In this document: in pieces, positions 1 to 8,010 of the stretch | Layout: every line of letters begins with the position of its first letter | Position numbering within the stretch: the stretch's first letter is position 1 | Assembly (NCBI RefSeq): GCF_001742225.1 | Contig: NZ_CP017076.1 | Span: 124,001-188,000, forward strand | DNA from: Novosphingobium resinovorum | GTDB taxonomy: Bacteria; Pseudomonadota; Alphaproteobacteria; Sphingomonadales; Sphingomonadaceae | Direction of reading: 5' to 3' | DNA: 64,000 nt | Made by a program: the position numbers and the translations under genes | Notes under the pieces: generated by a model | Databases searched by the model: none | What the model was told of the DNA's origin: nothing | What the model saw: the letters and a program-made list of their open reading frames with translations, nothing else

Positions 1-437
1 CGCTGGAGGTCGAAACCGGTCTGTGCGGACATCACCGGCAGCGCCAGCGGGAACTGGTCCATGTAGACGGCGACGTCGGGGTAGGACGCCAGCGAACTGT
101 CGTAGAAGCCGACGCCGCGGATCGTGTAGACCGGCGTGGCGTTCGGCGTCGGCGCGAAAGTGAGGCCCGGCGTCACTTTCGCCAGGTCCGCGATGTTGGA
201 GATGTTCTGGACCTTCAGCGCCTCGCCGCTGACCGCGCTGACGGACGAGCCGACTTCGCTGAGGTTCTGTTCGCGCTTGTTGGCGGTGACGACGATCTCG
301 TTCGTGCTGGCGGACGAGGGCGGCGATGTGGTTTGGGGCGCTGTTTCTGCGGTCTGCGCGTTCGCATATGTCGCCGAAAGGCCCAGTGACAGCAGCGATC
401 CGCCTGCAAAAAGCACAGCGCGTGCATGCATTTTCAT
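1..437 (-). CDS. TonB-dependent receptor, N-terminal part (cut by window edge)
   Basis: Outer-membrane active transporter for a small or hydrophobic substrate, powered by TonB/ExbBD. Only the first ~145 residues are present; the gene runs off the left edge. The reverse strand starts with ATG at 437, preceded by a clear GGAGG ribosome site (about 442-449). A signal peptide is visible (MKMHARAVLFAGGSLLSLGL, cleaved near ATYANA-QTA), followed by the plug start NEIVVTANKREQNLSEV and then SNIADLAKVTPGLTF, typical of sphingomonad FecA/CirA-type receptors. Later residues include YTIRGVGF, the usual plug motif. Substrate cannot be told from this fragment. It is divergent from the BKACE gene at 915. 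Confidence 0.9.
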   Translation of the reverse strand, partial: MKMHARAVLFAGGSLLSLGLSATYANAQTAETAPQTTSPPSSASTNEIVVTANKREQNLSEVGSSVSAVSGEALKVQNISNIADLAKVTPGLTFAPTPNATPVYTIRGVGFYDSSLASYPDVAVYMDQFPLALPVMSAQTGFDLQ

Positions 438-914
438 CGATTATCCTCCCCATGGTGCGGCGCTTTGCGCTCGCCGGTTGCATTTGCTTAACCTGACCAA
501 TTGGAATTCTAATGAGCGCATTTGGCGCGTCAAGCCATTATTCGAACTTGTGATCTGCTGCTGATCTACAGGTTGCCAAAGGCTTTGAAGTTGGGCGTGA
601 TGATCGATTTATATACTGTAATTCATAGATAAATATCGGAGTTATGGTGAGCATGACCGATGCGGTTGGTGCCTGCCTTCCGGCATTCCCGTGCCGTTTT
701 TGCTGGGCTGGCTATTAGTCATATGGTCAGATAATTCGTGATGGGGAGTAAAGGCGTGAGCTGGATTCGCCGATTTTGACGACTTTGCCTGCGATCTCTG
801 TGTCCGGCCGTGCTCCGCGGCAAGAATCATATTGACCGTTTGGACAGTTTAAATCACATCGACATTCACAACGCATGCCTCGGCAGAGACCGGCAGCGAA
901 AAACGGAGGGCGAG
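438..914. other. Intergenic region between divergent genes, no gene seen
   Basis: This 477-bp stretch lies between the leftward TonB receptor and the rightward BKACE gene. It is more AT-rich than its surroundings, notably around 605-640, and should contain both promoters. The open frames across it have no recognisable protein character. A 22-codon frame at 642 has a GGAG upstream but looks like chance. No terminator or clear operator was found. Confidence 0.5.
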
Positions 915-1844
915 ATGCCGAAGTCCAAGACCATCATCAGCTGCGCCGTGACGGGCTCGATCCACACCCCGTCGATGTCGCCGCATCTGCCGGTGACGGC
1001 CGACGAGATCGCGCAGAGTGCGCTTGAGGCGGCAGAGGCCGGCGCGGCGATCGTCCACCTGCACGCGCGCGATCCGCAGACCGGCAAGCCGGTGCACGAA
1101 CCCGAAGACTTCGCGCCGTTCCTCAAGGTCATCAAACAGGCGAGCGACGTGGTGGTGAATATCACCACCGGCGCCTCGCCCTATATGCCGGTAGAATATC
1201 GCGTGAAGCCTGCGGAAACATGGAAGCCGGAAGTCGCCAGCCTCAACATGGGCAGCATGAATTTCGGCCTGTTCCCGATGCTGAAGAAGGATCGGGAATG
1301 GAAGCACGCCTGGGAGCCCGAAATGCTGGAGGCCAGCCACGACCTCGTCTTCCGCAACAGCTTCAAGGATATCCGCTATGCCCTTGAAACACTGAACAAG
1401 ACCGGCACCCGCTACGAGTTCGAGTGCTACGATACCGCGCACCTCTACAACCTGCACTACTTCTGGAAGGAGGGCCTGGTCGAAGGTCCGCTGTTCATCC
1501 AGACCTGCTTCGGCCTGCTCGGCGGCATCGGCGCCCACCCGGAGGACGTGATGCACATGAAGCGCACCGCCGACCGCCTGTTCGGCGATCAGTACCGCTG
1601 GTCGGTGCTGGCGGCAGGCGCGAACCAGATGCCGGTGGCGGCGATGGCTGCCAGCATGGGGGGCCACGTGCGCGTGGGGCTGGAGGACTCGCTGTGGATC
1701 GGCAAGGGCCAGCTTGCGACCAGCAACGCGCAGCAGGTGACGAAAGTGCGCCAGATCATCGAGGGCCTCGGCGGCGAGATCGCCACGCCTGCCGAAGCCC
1801 GCGAAATCCTCAGCCTCAAGGGCGGGGACAAGGTGGGGTTCTGA
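915..1844 (+). CDS. Beta-keto acid cleavage enzyme (BKACE/DUF849), copy 1
   Basis: 309 residues. BKACE enzymes (Kce family) condense a beta-keto acid with acetyl-CoA and release acetoacetate plus a new acyl-CoA, using a metal in a TIM barrel. The N-terminal SCAVTGSIHTPSMSPHLP and the metal-binding HLHARDP motif (about residues 46-52) are family signatures. ATG at 915 was preferred over an upstream in-frame start at 810 because it has GGAGGG at 905-910 and matches copy 2. The region 925-1834 is almost identical in DNA to 4568-5477 on the other strand; the copies differ only in the first few codons, the last two residues (VGF here, VAF in copy 2) and at least one silent site (1154). True substrate unknown. 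Confidence 0.88.
   Translation: MPKSKTIISCAVTGSIHTPSMSPHLPVTADEIAQSALEAAEAGAAIVHLHARDPQTGKPVHEPEDFAPFLKVIKQASDVVVNITTGASPYMPVEYRVKPAETWKPEVASLNMGSMNFGLFPMLKKDREWKHAWEPEMLEASHDLVFRNSFKDIRYALETLNKTGTRYEFECYDTAHLYNLHYFWKEGLVEGPLFIQTCFGLLGGIGAHPEDVMHMKRTADRLFGDQYRWSVLAAGANQMPVAAMAASMGGHVRVGLEDSLWIGKGQLATSNAQQVTKVRQIIEGLGGEIATPAEAREILSLKGGDKVGF
925..1834 (+). repeat. Large inverted repeat, left arm (910 bp)
   Basis: Nearly perfect inverted copy of 4568-5477. By eye the identity begins at CCAAGACC (925) and ends at GACAAGGT (1834), with sequence unrelated outside. One mismatch was identified at 1154 (GTG versus GTA codon). The arms lie almost entirely inside the two BKACE genes and enclose about 2.7 kb. 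Confidence 0.9.
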
Positions 1845-2004
1845 AGCGCTCCTTTTCGCAGCAATCGGGATGACAATGAAGGCCGCTGCGATCACCGAGA
1901 CGCGCGCGGCCCTGGGCGGAAGATTGGCGGGCATCGGGCCAGTTGCGCTTCGATGCCGACGCCACCGTCAATGCAGCGACGCAACTGTTTCCGGAGAAAC
2001 TGAA

Positions 2005-3189
2005 ATGGCCATTGAACTCAAAATGCCGGCGCTGTCCCCGACGATGGAGAAGGGCACGCTCGCCCGCTGGCTGGTCGGCGCCGGCGATACCGTCAAGGCG
2101 GGCGACCTGATCGCCGAGATCGAAACCGACAAGGCGACCATGGAAATGGAAGCCGCCGAAGATGGCCGCATAGCGCGTCTGGTGGTGCCTGCAGGTAGCG
2201 TTGATGTACCAGTAGGTGCCGTTGTGGCACTGTTGAGTGCCGGTGAGGACACCGATCCTGTCCCTCTCGCTGCTGCCGAAACCTACGCCGAGCCGGTTCA
2301 GACATTGCCCGTTTCAGCCCCGGATGTCAGTTCGACATCGCTCGCCCGGCGCCTTGCCACGGCACGCGGCATCGGGCTGGACACGATCGCGGGCTCGGGG
2401 CCGCGCGGCAGGATAATGGCGGCGGATCTGGGACTTGCGACGGCGGCATCGGTTGCCCTGATCCCGGCGGAAGATCGGCCGCTGCCCGCGCCTCAGGGAA
2501 TACCGATGCGCAGCGAGAGCCTGTCCACCATGCGCAGGACCATCGCCCGGCGCCTGACCGAGAGCAAGCAGACCGTCCCGCACTTCTATCTCACCGCCCG
2601 TTGCCGTCTTGATGGATTGCTCGAACTGCGCCGGGAATTGAACGGTGCCGTCTCGCATCGCGGTGCCCGGGTTTCGGTAAATGACTTTTGTATCAAGGCG
2701 ATAAGCTGGGCATTGGAGCAGGTTCCAGAAGCCAATGTGCAGTTCGCCGGGGACCGGATTCATCGCTTCGAACGCGTTGATATTGCCATGGCGGTGGCCA
2801 TCGAAGGCGGCCTCGTCACGCCGGTCATTCGGGATGTGGCCGCTCTTTCCCTTGGCGCTGCTTCCGAAGCGAGCCGGTCGCTGGCTGCGAAGGCGAGGGA
2901 AGGCCGCCTGACGCCCGGCGACTACGAGGGCGGGACCGCGACCATCTCGAATCTGGGGATGTTCGGCATTGATGAGATGGTGCCGGTCATCAATCCGCCG
3001 CAAGCCATGATCCTGGGTATCGGTGCAGGGGTGGAACAGCCGTGGAAAATCGACGGCGATATCGCGCTGGCCACGATCATGGCCGCGACTGGCAGCTTCG
3101 ACCATCGCGCGATCGACGGCGCCTTGGCCGCGCAATTCATGGCCGCGTTCCGTGAGGCGATCGAGGCGCCTATGCTACTCATTGCCTGA
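2005..3189 (+). CDS. 2-oxoacid dehydrogenase E2, dihydrolipoamide acyltransferase
   Basis: 394 residues with the full E2 architecture. There is one lipoyl domain at residues 1-80 with lipoyl-lysine 43 in the ETDKATME motif, then a linker. A short E3/E1-binding domain follows at about 110-145 (SLARRLATARG..GSGPRGRIMAADL). The catalytic domain ends with FDHRAIDGA, which carries the active-site His and Asp. It transfers an acyl group from lipoate to CoA in a pyruvate, acetoin or branched-chain complex. ATG 2005 has GGAG at 1993 and starts directly at the conserved lipoyl domain; an ATG at 1870 only adds non-conserved residues. No E1 or E3 gene lies nearby, so it is an orphan. Its third-position GC looks lower than that of its neighbours. 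Confidence 0.9.
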   Translation: MAIELKMPALSPTMEKGTLARWLVGAGDTVKAGDLIAEIETDKATMEMEAAEDGRIARLVVPAGSVDVPVGAVVALLSAGEDTDPVPLAAAETYAEPVQTLPVSAPDVSSTSLARRLATARGIGLDTIAGSGPRGRIMAADLGLATAASVALIPAEDRPLPAPQGIPMRSESLSTMRRTIARRLTESKQTVPHFYLTARCRLDGLLELRRELNGAVSHRGARVSVNDFCIKAISWALEQVPEANVQFAGDRIHRFERVDIAMAVAIEGGLVTPVIRDVAALSLGAASEASRSLAAKAREGRLTPGDYEGGTATISNLGMFGIDEMVPVINPPQAMILGIGAGVEQPWKIDGDIALATIMAATGSFDHRAIDGALAAQFMAAFREAIEAPMLLIA

Positions 3190-3196
3190 GACAATT

Positions 3197-3227
3197 CTTG
3201 CGGGAGAGTTCTGAACTCTCCCGCAAG
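3197..3227. terminator. Bidirectional hairpin terminator
   Basis: A perfect 14-bp stem (CTTGCGGGAGAGTT pairing with AACTCTCCCGCAAG) with a 3-nt loop lies between the convergent E2 gene (ends 3189) and crotonase gene (ends 3236). It can serve both strands. Confidence 0.85.
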
Positions 3228-3235
3228 AGGATATT

Positions 3236-4516
3236 CTAGATCAGTTCCGTCATGCCAGCGAGGCCGCCGATATAGGCAGGCACAACAAGCGTGCGAGCAA
3301 GTGCGTGATCGAGTTGCAGTCGGGTGATGTCGTCCATGTCGGCGACTATGCCGCTGCAGTCCCGCGACAGTTCCTTAAGGGCTGCCATCGCCGCCGGACG
3401 ACCGCGAAGCCAGAAGTCCGTGCCGACCCTCCGCTGGACCGGTGCAGATCCGGCGGTAGGGGCTCCGAACAGGGCGCTGGCCAATTCGGGGCATTGCGAA
3501 GACGCCTGCGATACCTTCGTGGAGATCGCCTCCCGCGCGGCTTCGATGCTGTCCGGCAGGGAGCCGTCCTTTGCCGCCTTGTCATAGGCCTGCTTGCCGA
3601 GGAACATCGTGCGGATCATATTGCGGGGTTCGGGGCGCTGGATCAACGTGGCGAATACTGACATTTCCGCGCGGATGGCGCCATCGATCGGCTGGATGAT
3701 GCCGAACTCGACGCAGTCGAGAATGGCGAGAGGGGCTGGTTCGTGGCCGAGCATCCTTGCCAGTTCGCGTTCGCGATGGCGCTCGATAGCGCCGGAAATT
3801 TCGACATGCGACAAAGGAGCACTGTCAGTGCGGTCCCAGGGCTGCACGCAGTGGGCCGCCTCGGACAGCAGCCAGCGTTCGGCGGCAGCGATCTCGTCGC
3901 CTTCATCCACGACCTCGTCGGCAAGGCCGGCAGCCACGGCATCTTCGCCCTGGTAGGTACGGCCGAGAAGCAGGACTTCCAGCCCGGCCTCGACGCCGAC
4001 GAGGCGGGGCATGCGCTGGGTTCCGCCGGCGCCGGGAAGTAGCCCCACGGCATATTCAGGCAGGCCCAGCATAACACGGCGGGAACGGGTCAGGACACGG
4101 TAGTGGGCGCCGAGCGCCAACTCGCATCCGCCGCCGAGTGCGACACCCGCCACGGCGGCGGCAATCGGCTTTCCTGCGGTTTCCAGACGGCGGATTGCAT
4201 GGCTGAGCGGGAAGAAGTGGTCGAAGGCGATATCGAAACGGTCGGCCTTGGGGGCGGCGACGATCATCTCGTAGGCGACGCCCAGTTCCGTCAGGTCCGC
4301 GCCCGCGCAGAAGCCGTTGGCCTTGCCGGAACGGACGACCACGCCGCGAACGTCATCGGCGCGGTGCAGCCATTCGGCGAAGGCGCCCAGTTCATGGATC
4401 GCCTTGTTGGAAAAGACGTTCATCGATCTGTCGGGGCAGTCGAAGACGAGATGGATCAGGCCGTTGTCCTGTCGCTCGACACGGAACTGGGTGAGATCGG
4501 GGAGGGGCAATGTCAT
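3236..4516 (-). CDS. Enoyl-CoA hydratase/isomerase family protein with long C-terminus
   Basis: 426 residues. The N-terminal ~250 are a crotonase fold with the oxyanion-hole segments [10 protein letters not shown] and [14 protein letters not shown], resembling the hydratase half of FadJ/FadB-type multifunctional enzymes. The remaining ~170 residues resemble the linker seen in such proteins ([17 protein letters not shown]) but no dehydrogenase (Rossmann) domain follows, so this may be a stand-alone or shortened relative. It probably hydrates enoyl-CoA esters. Start at 4516 is preceded by a ribosome site (AGGAG). It is the last gene of the leftward operon that begins at 11404, downstream of BKACE copy 2. 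Confidence 0.82.
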   Translation of the reverse strand: MTLPLPDLTQFRVERQDNGLIHLVFDCPDRSMNVFSNKAIHELGAFAEWLHRADDVRGVVVRSGKANGFCAGADLTELGVAYEMIVAAPKADRFDIAFDHFFPLSHAIRRLETAGKPIAAAVAGVALGGGCELALGAHYRVLTRSRRVMLGLPEYAVGLLPGAGGTQRMPRLVGVEAGLEVLLLGRTYQGEDAVAAGLADEVVDEGDEIAAAERWLLSEAAHCVQPWDRTDSAPLSHVEISGAIERHRERELARMLGHEPAPLAILDCVEFGIIQPIDGAIRAEMSVFATLIQRPEPRNMIRTMFLGKQAYDKAAKDGSLPDSIEAAREAISTKVSQASSQCPELASALFGAPTAGSAPVQRRVGTDFWLRGRPAAMAALKELSRDCSGIVADMDDITRLQLDHALARTLVVPAYIGGLAGMTELI

Positions 4517-4557
4517 GAATTCTCCTGCGCCGGCTTGCGGCATTGCGAGAAGCAGGG

Positions 4558-5481
4558 TCAGAAGGCGACCTTGTCCCCGCCCTTGAGGCTGAGGATTTCG
4601 CGGGCTTCGGCAGGCGTGGCGATCTCGCCGCCGAGGCCCTCGATGATCTGGCGCACTTTCGTCACCTGCTGCGCGTTGCTGGTCGCAAGCTGGCCCTTGC
4701 CGATCCACAGCGAGTCCTCCAGCCCCACGCGCACGTGGCCCCCCATGCTGGCAGCCATCGCCGCCACCGGCATCTGGTTCGCGCCTGCCGCCAGCACCGA
4801 CCAGCGGTACTGATCGCCGAACAGGCGGTCGGCGGTGCGCTTCATGTGCATCACGTCCTCCGGGTGGGCGCCGATGCCGCCGAGCAGGCCGAAGCAGGTC
4901 TGGATGAACAGCGGACCTTCGACCAGGCCCTCCTTCCAGAAGTAGTGCAGGTTGTAGAGGTGCGCGGTATCGTAGCACTCGAACTCGTAGCGGGTGCCGG
5001 TCTTGTTCAGTGTTTCAAGGGCATAGCGGATATCCTTGAAGCTGTTGCGGAAGACGAGGTCGTGGCTGGCCTCCAGCATTTCGGGCTCCCAGGCGTGCTT
5101 CCATTCCCGATCCTTCTTCAGCATCGGGAACAGGCCGAAATTCATGCTGCCCATGTTGAGGCTGGCGACTTCCGGCTTCCATGTTTCCGCAGGCTTCACG
5201 CGATATTCTACCGGCATATAGGGCGAGGCGCCGGTGGTGATATTCACTACCACGTCGCTCGCCTGTTTGATGACCTTGAGGAACGGCGCGAAGTCTTCGG
5301 GTTCGTGCACCGGCTTGCCGGTCTGCGGATCGCGCGCGTGCAGGTGGACGATCGCCGCGCCGGCCTCTGCCGCCTCAAGCGCACTCTGCGCGATCTCGTC
5401 GGCCGTCACCGGCAGATGCGGCGACATCGACGGGGTGTGGATCGAGCCCGTCACGGCGCAGCTGATGATGGTCTTGGCCAT
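4558..5481 (-). CDS. Beta-keto acid cleavage enzyme (BKACE/DUF849), copy 2
   Basis: 307 residues, identical to copy 1 (915-1844) except at the extreme ends: it begins MAKTII instead of MPKSKTII and ends KVAF instead of KVGF. The same HLHARDP metal motif is present. Start at 5481 (ATG) is chosen because the upstream in-frame extension is not conserved in copy 1. It sits in the operon between the CoA-transferase (5501) and the crotonase (4516), which suits a role in removing a two-carbon or keto unit late in the pathway. Copy 2 looks like the native location because it is inside a long coherent operon; this is inference. Confidence 0.88.
   Translation of the reverse strand: MAKTIISCAVTGSIHTPSMSPHLPVTADEIAQSALEAAEAGAAIVHLHARDPQTGKPVHEPEDFAPFLKVIKQASDVVVNITTGASPYMPVEYRVKPAETWKPEVASLNMGSMNFGLFPMLKKDREWKHAWEPEMLEASHDLVFRNSFKDIRYALETLNKTGTRYEFECYDTAHLYNLHYFWKEGLVEGPLFIQTCFGLLGGIGAHPEDVMHMKRTADRLFGDQYRWSVLAAGANQMPVAAMAASMGGHVRVGLEDSLWIGKGQLATSNAQQVTKVRQIIEGLGGEIATPAEAREILSLKGGDKVAF
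4568..5477 (-). repeat. Large inverted repeat, right arm (910 bp)
   Basis: Inverted counterpart of 925-1834, with near-complete DNA identity including silent positions. The arms are separated by 2733 bp carrying an E2 gene and a crotonase gene in convergent orientation. Homologous recombination between the arms would invert that segment. Confidence 0.9.
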
Positions 5482-5500
5482 ATAATCCTCTCTTGTGTTC

Positions 5501-6745
5501 TCAGAGCCGATCCGAAACCGCACGCCAGCTTTCTGCCAGGACATCGCGGAATTGGGGGGCGGCTATACGTATAAGGGCTTCGGCGCGGTCATCATGGCTC
5601 TTGCCCCGCAGGTCGGCGGCACCATGTTCGGTGACGACCACATCGGTATCGAGCCGGCTCAGCGATGCCGGGCCGCGTGCAGAGGCAGGGTCGATGATGC
5701 GCGACAGCGTGCCTTTCGCCGCGTCGGCGGGAAGGCAGATCAGGCGCAGCCCGCGCGGCGACAGGCGGGCGGCGGCGGCAAAGTCGCTGGCGCCTCCCGG
5801 TCCCGACATGGCGCCCTTGGGGCCGACCTCGGAATAGACTTGTCCGAACAGGTCGACTTCCAGCGCGGAATTCACCGTGACGAAGTGTTCGGCGGCTCCC
5901 GCGATGCGCAGATCATGCGTTACCGAGGCCGGTCGGAACTGGAAATGGGGATCATCCAACCCTGCGTAGAGTTCGGGCGATCCGATCGCGACGCCGACGA
6001 GGGCGCTCGAACCCGGGGCCATGGCCCCCGACCGCACCAGCCGCAGCCCGCCGTCGCCGACGAGGCCGGTATGAAGGCGCAGGTCGCGGCGGTCATGCAA
6101 TGCATCGAGGACGGCGTCGGGCACTTTGCCGAGGCCGGTCTGCAGCGTGGCGCCGTCTTCTATGAATCGGGCCGCATGTTCCGCGATCGCGCGCGAAACA
6201 GGGTCCGGAAGATCGGCGGGCGTGCCTTTCAATACCTGATCCTGCTCGATGAAAGCGGTCAGTTCGCCGAAGGGAATACCCGGATCGCCTGCCGTGCGCG
6301 GCATGGCGGGGTTGATATGCGCGATCCGCGTTCCGGCGCATCGCCAGAAATCGGGAATGAATGCTGTTTCCGGCCCGAACGAGCACATTCCGTTTTCATC
6401 GGGCGGGCTGCACATGAACAGCGCTGCGCTTGGCGGCTCGGCCGCATAGAGCGCGGATATCTGCCCGTAGCACAGCGGCCTGAAATCGACCCGCTCGGGT
6501 TCTGCCCTGAGCTGCGGCGTCTGGAAGAACGTCAGCACCCGGCTCCGGCTGCTTCCCGACCATGTCCGGCGGTTGAGGCCGGGCACGAAGATGCCGGAGA
6601 ACCGCATGGCCGCCAGGGTATCTCCCCCCCCGGCGACCATATCGGCCAGCAGATCCGATTCCGCGCTGCACGACGAAACCAGCGTCAGCCCACCGGGCGG
6701 CAGGACTGCGGCCAGATCGTCTTCGGTGATGCGTCGTGGTGCCAC
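5501..6745 (-). CDS. Acetyl-CoA hydrolase/transferase family CoA-transferase
   Basis: 414 residues, similar to 4-hydroxybutyrate/acetate CoA-transferases (class I, two fused domains). The catalytic glutamate is expected in NSALEVDLFGQVYSE, and the glycine-rich SGPGGASDFAAAARLSPRG motif is typical of the C-terminal domain. It would move CoA between acetate or succinate and a pathway acid, or hydrolyse an acyl-CoA. Start is GTG at 6745 (MAPRRITEDD), leaving 35 bp to the BadI-like gene; the ribosome site is weak. It is co-directional with and lies between the BadI-like gene and BKACE copy 2. Confidence 0.85.
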   Translation of the reverse strand: MAPRRITEDDLAAVLPPGGLTLVSSCSAESDLLADMVAGGGDTLAAMRFSGIFVPGLNRRTWSGSSRSRVLTFFQTPQLRAEPERVDFRPLCYGQISALYAAEPPSAALFMCSPPDENGMCSFGPETAFIPDFWRCAGTRIAHINPAMPRTAGDPGIPFGELTAFIEQDQVLKGTPADLPDPVSRAIAEHAARFIEDGATLQTGLGKVPDAVLDALHDRRDLRLHTGLVGDGGLRLVRSGAMAPGSSALVGVAIGSPELYAGLDDPHFQFRPASVTHDLRIAGAAEHFVTVNSALEVDLFGQVYSEVGPKGAMSGPGGASDFAAAARLSPRGLRLICLPADAAKGTLSRIIDPASARGPASLSRLDTDVVVTEHGAADLRGKSHDDRAEALIRIAAPQFRDVLAESWRAVSDRL

Positions 6746-6780
6746 GGGCCGGACCTGCTGATTTGCTATCTGCTATTCCG

Positions 6781-7575
6781 TCACTTCACGTACTTGTGGA
6801 AGTCGGGCGCGCGCTTCTCGGTGAAGGCGCGGACGCCTTCCTTGGACTCGTCGGTGTCGTAGAACAGCTTCACCGCATTGAGCGCCAGCATCGAGATGCC
6901 GCGGATGTTGTCGCTGTCGGCATTGAAGCTGCGCTTGGCGAGCGCCAGCGCGGTGGGCGAGCGCTGGGCGAGGATGTCGGTCCACTCGGTCACCGCCGCA
7001 TCAAGCTGGTCGTGCGGGACGATCTTGTTGACGAGCCCCATCTCGAGCGCTTCTGCCGCCGTATACTGGAGGTTGAGGAACCAGATCTCGCGCGCCTTCT
7101 TGTCGCCGACGTGGCGGGCGAGGAGCGCCGTGCCCCAGCCTGCATCGACCGAGCCGACCTTGGGGCCGACCTGACCGAGCTTCGCCGATTCCGACATGAT
7201 CGAAAGGTCGCACAGCGTCGCGAAGACATTGCCGCCGCCGATCGCGAAGCCGTTGATACGGGCAATCACGGGCTTGGGAATGTCGCGGATGATCGACTGC
7301 AGTTCGTCGATCGGCAGGCCGACGATGCCGCGCCCGTCGTACTGGCCTTCGTGGGCCGACTGGTCGCCGCCGGTGCAGAAGGCCTTGTCGCCCGCGCCGG
7401 TGAGCACGACCGAGCTGACGCCGCGATCGTCGGCGGCCAGCTTGAACGAGGCGATCAGTTCCTCGATCGTCTGGGCATTGAAGGCGTTGTAGAGCTTGGG
7501 GCGGTTGATCGTGATCCAGGCCGCGCGGCCCTTCACTTCGTAGATCACGTGCTTGAACTGGGGTGCTTCGCTCAT
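6781..7575 (-). CDS. badI: BadI-like 2-ketocyclohexanecarboxyl-CoA hydrolase
   Basis: 264 residues of the MenB/BadI branch of the crotonase superfamily. The run AFCTGGDQSAHEGQYDGRG, then PKPVIARINGFAIGGGN and GQVGPKVGSVDAGWGTALLARHVG, closely follow my recollection of Rhodopseudomonas BadI, which opens the ring of 2-ketocyclohexane-carboxyl-CoA hydrolytically to pimeloyl-CoA. The C-terminal DESKEGVRAFTEKRAPDFHKY also matches. MenB is the alternative, but no menaquinone genes are present and a BadH-like gene lies two genes upstream. The start codon overlaps the stop of the thioesterase gene (ATGA), showing translational coupling. A substituted alicyclic ring is the likely substrate. Confidence 0.85.
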   Translation of the reverse strand: MSEAPQFKHVIYEVKGRAAWITINRPKLYNAFNAQTIEELIASFKLAADDRGVSSVVLTGAGDKAFCTGGDQSAHEGQYDGRGIVGLPIDELQSIIRDIPKPVIARINGFAIGGGNVFATLCDLSIMSESAKLGQVGPKVGSVDAGWGTALLARHVGDKKAREIWFLNLQYTAAEALEMGLVNKIVPHDQLDAAVTEWTDILAQRSPTALALAKRSFNADSDNIRGISMLALNAVKLFYDTDESKEGVRAFTEKRAPDFHKYVK

Positions 7576-8003
7576 AGCGAGTCCTTTCCTGCGTTGTTCT
7601 TGTAGATCGCGTGGGAGCTGGCCATCACCCGCTCTCCGACGGTGGCGATCGCCTGGGTGAAGATCATCGTGCGCGTGGTCTTCACCAGCACGACGTCCGC
7701 AACCAGCCAGTCGCCTGCGACGGGCGGAGCCAGGTAATTGACCTGCAAGGATATTGTCGGCGTATGGGGATCGGCGGCCTCGCGGTCCTGGTAGACGAAG
7801 GCCTGCCCATCAAGGAAAGTCGCCATGGCGCCGCCGTGCATGCCGCCGACGCCGTTGCAGTGATCTTCCGAGACTTTCAGGCAGTAGCGCTTCGCTGCCC
7901 AGTCGACCCAGATCTGGCCGACCGTCCACGCTCCCGTGCGGGTAACGATGCCGGTTTCCCAGTTTCCCGGGATCGGCGGCGGGGTGGTGTCCTGATCCGA
8001 CAT
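7572..8003 (-). CDS. PaaI-type hotdog thioesterase
   Basis: 143 residues with one hotdog fold. GGMHGGAMATFLDGQAF is the PaaI/YbgC-like central-helix motif. It probably hydrolyses a stalled or dead-end acyl-CoA to recycle CoA, a common accessory in aromatic and alicyclic CoA pathways. Its stop overlaps the BadI-like start by 4 nt and its start is 7 bp from the BadH-like stop, so it is embedded in the operon. Confidence 0.8.
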   Translation of the reverse strand: MSDQDTTPPPIPGNWETGIVTRTGAWTVGQIWVDWAAKRYCLKVSEDHCNGVGGMHGGAMATFLDGQAFVYQDREAADPHTPTISLQVNYLAPPVAGDWLVADVVLVKTTRTMIFTQAIATVGERVMASSHAIYKNNAGKDSL

Positions 8004-8010
8004 GGCCGGA

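Noticed and set aside
642..707. Small open frame in the 438-914 intergenic region
   Set aside because: 22 codons, no conserved features, not linked to a neighbour; the weak GGAG upstream is insufficient.
1845..2004. Remnant of an E1 gene upstream of E2
   Set aside because: The short frames here show no recognisable E1 sequence, so there is no evidence of a pseudogene.
3236..4978. A 580-codon frame starting in the BKACE antisense region and running into the crotonase
   Set aside because: Its first ~155 residues are the antisense/out-of-frame shadow of BKACE copy 2; the crotonase begins at 4516 with its own ribosome site.
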